From positions 372,001 to 436,000 of the forward strand of contig JAUHXU010000003.1 in NCBI GenBank assembly GCA_030426805.1: a DNA stretch of 64,000 nt, given 5' to 3'. The notes under the pieces were generated by a model. That model was not told where the DNA came from. It searched no databases and saw only the letters and a program-made list of their open reading frames with translations. Source of the stretch: a bacterium (GTDB lineage: Bacteria > Planctomycetota > JAFGQW01). The stretch's first letter is position 1. Each line of letters starts with the position of its first letter. Made by a program: the position numbers and the translations under genes. Below are positions 63,547 through 64,000 of the stretch, in pieces.

Positions 63547-64000
63547 CAGACGATCGCTCCCAACGGCACGCCCACCATCGCCTTGATCGTGTCCCAGATG
63601 CCGAGCAGGATGCTGCGTCGCGCCGTCTGCTTGACCTCGAGGATGTCGCCGGGCTCGAGGTAGCGGTTCGGCTCCTCGCCGTCGGAGACCGCGACGAGGT
63701 TCACCGGGATGATCCGCTCGCCGCTCGCGTCGCGCCGCTTGAGCACGCACGACGTCGGCGACGCTTCGCGCGGGATCAACCCGCTCGCGAGTGCGACCGC
63801 ATCCAGCACCGTCGTCGGGCGCTTGAGCGGGAACCCGCCGGGTTCGCGGACGAAGCCGCGCACGTAGAACTGCTCCGCCTCGGGGATGTGAACGACGTCC
63901 CCGCTCGCGAGCACCATGTTCAGGTCGAGGTTGCCGAGTTCCATCAGCTCGAAGAGGTCGATCGTCACGCGCAGTTCCGCGCCCTCGGCGACGACGACGG
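63546..64000 (-). CDS. Polysaccharide export protein (Wza-like), 5' part outside window
   Basis: The end of a Wza/SLBB-type outer-membrane export protein; 151 residues are visible and the frame is open to the right edge. Visible blocks: an SLBB-like domain (GDVVHIPEAEQFYVRGFVREPGGFPLKRPTTVLDAVALASGLIPREA, CVLKRRD) and a second start (YLEPGDILEVKQT), then an amphipathic end. It should form the channel that works with the Wzc-like protein. Its stop overlaps the Wzc start by one base. Confidence 0.85.
   Translation of the reverse strand, partial: VVVAEGAELRVTIDLFELMELGNLDLNMVLASGDVVHIPEAEQFYVRGFVREPGGFPLKRPTTVLDAVALASGLIPREASPTSCVLKRRDASGERIIPVNLVAVSDGEEPNRYLEPGDILEVKQTARRSILLGIWDTIKAMVGVPLGAIV

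Overview
The window is very GC-rich, densely coded bacterial DNA. Genes sit in tight same-strand runs joined by 1-13 bp overlaps (often ATGA or GTGA), with a few convergent and divergent junctions. An ECF sigma factor translationally coupled to a Ser/Thr kinase with a membrane segment and TPR tail, many large secreted beta-rich proteins, secreted cyclase-fold proteins and a BamA-type outer-membrane protein fit a planctomycete or relative. That placement is inference from gene content; no rRNA or other marker is present.

Layout. 1-4.6 kb: end of an esterase-HEAT protein, then the kinase and its sigma factor. 4.7-11 kb: secreted, lipoprotein and membrane-anchored proteins of mostly unknown role. 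11-16.5 kb: a PF10237-type (EFM5/N6AMT2-like) methyltransferase, a GNAT-nitrilase fusion, an AmpG-like MFS permease, a SIMPL protein and a small membrane protein. 16.5-22 kb: an SGNH hydrolase, a PhoD-like/EEP fusion and a second secreted propeller-like protein. 22-26 kb: an operon of ECF sigma, small membrane protein and signal peptidase I, then a MATE transporter facing a small protein with two PARP-type zinc fingers. 26-26.9 kb: a ParDE-type toxin-antitoxin pair with a clear operator palindrome, next to a 440-bp stretch with no gene. 27-39.4 kb: a cyclase-fold protein, BamA, lipoproteins including a DUF3857/transglutaminase protein and a DUF4349 protein, a ClpX-like ATPase, an aminotransferase, a beta-helix protein, a probable selenoprotein and a small secreted protein. 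39.4-64 kb: a large exopolysaccharide locus, almost all on the minus strand and running off the window: epimerase, glycosyltransferases, asparagine synthase, flippase, three O-antigen-ligase/polymerase-like proteins (two with long TPR tails), polyprenyl-phosphate sugar transferase, CpsB phosphatase, Wzc-like chain-length protein and Wza-like export protein.

The most notable item is the thioredoxin-like gene at 37736-38812. An in-frame TGA lies exactly at the first redox cysteine (TGA-Gly-Pro-Cys), the frame stays open for 276 more codons, and a hairpin follows at the distance expected of a bacterial SECIS. Other points of interest are the stand-alone double PARP finger protein, a C-terminal module shared by three otherwise unlike secreted proteins, a Wzc whose P-loop and Walker B residues are altered, and hairpins centred on the stop codons of convergent genes.
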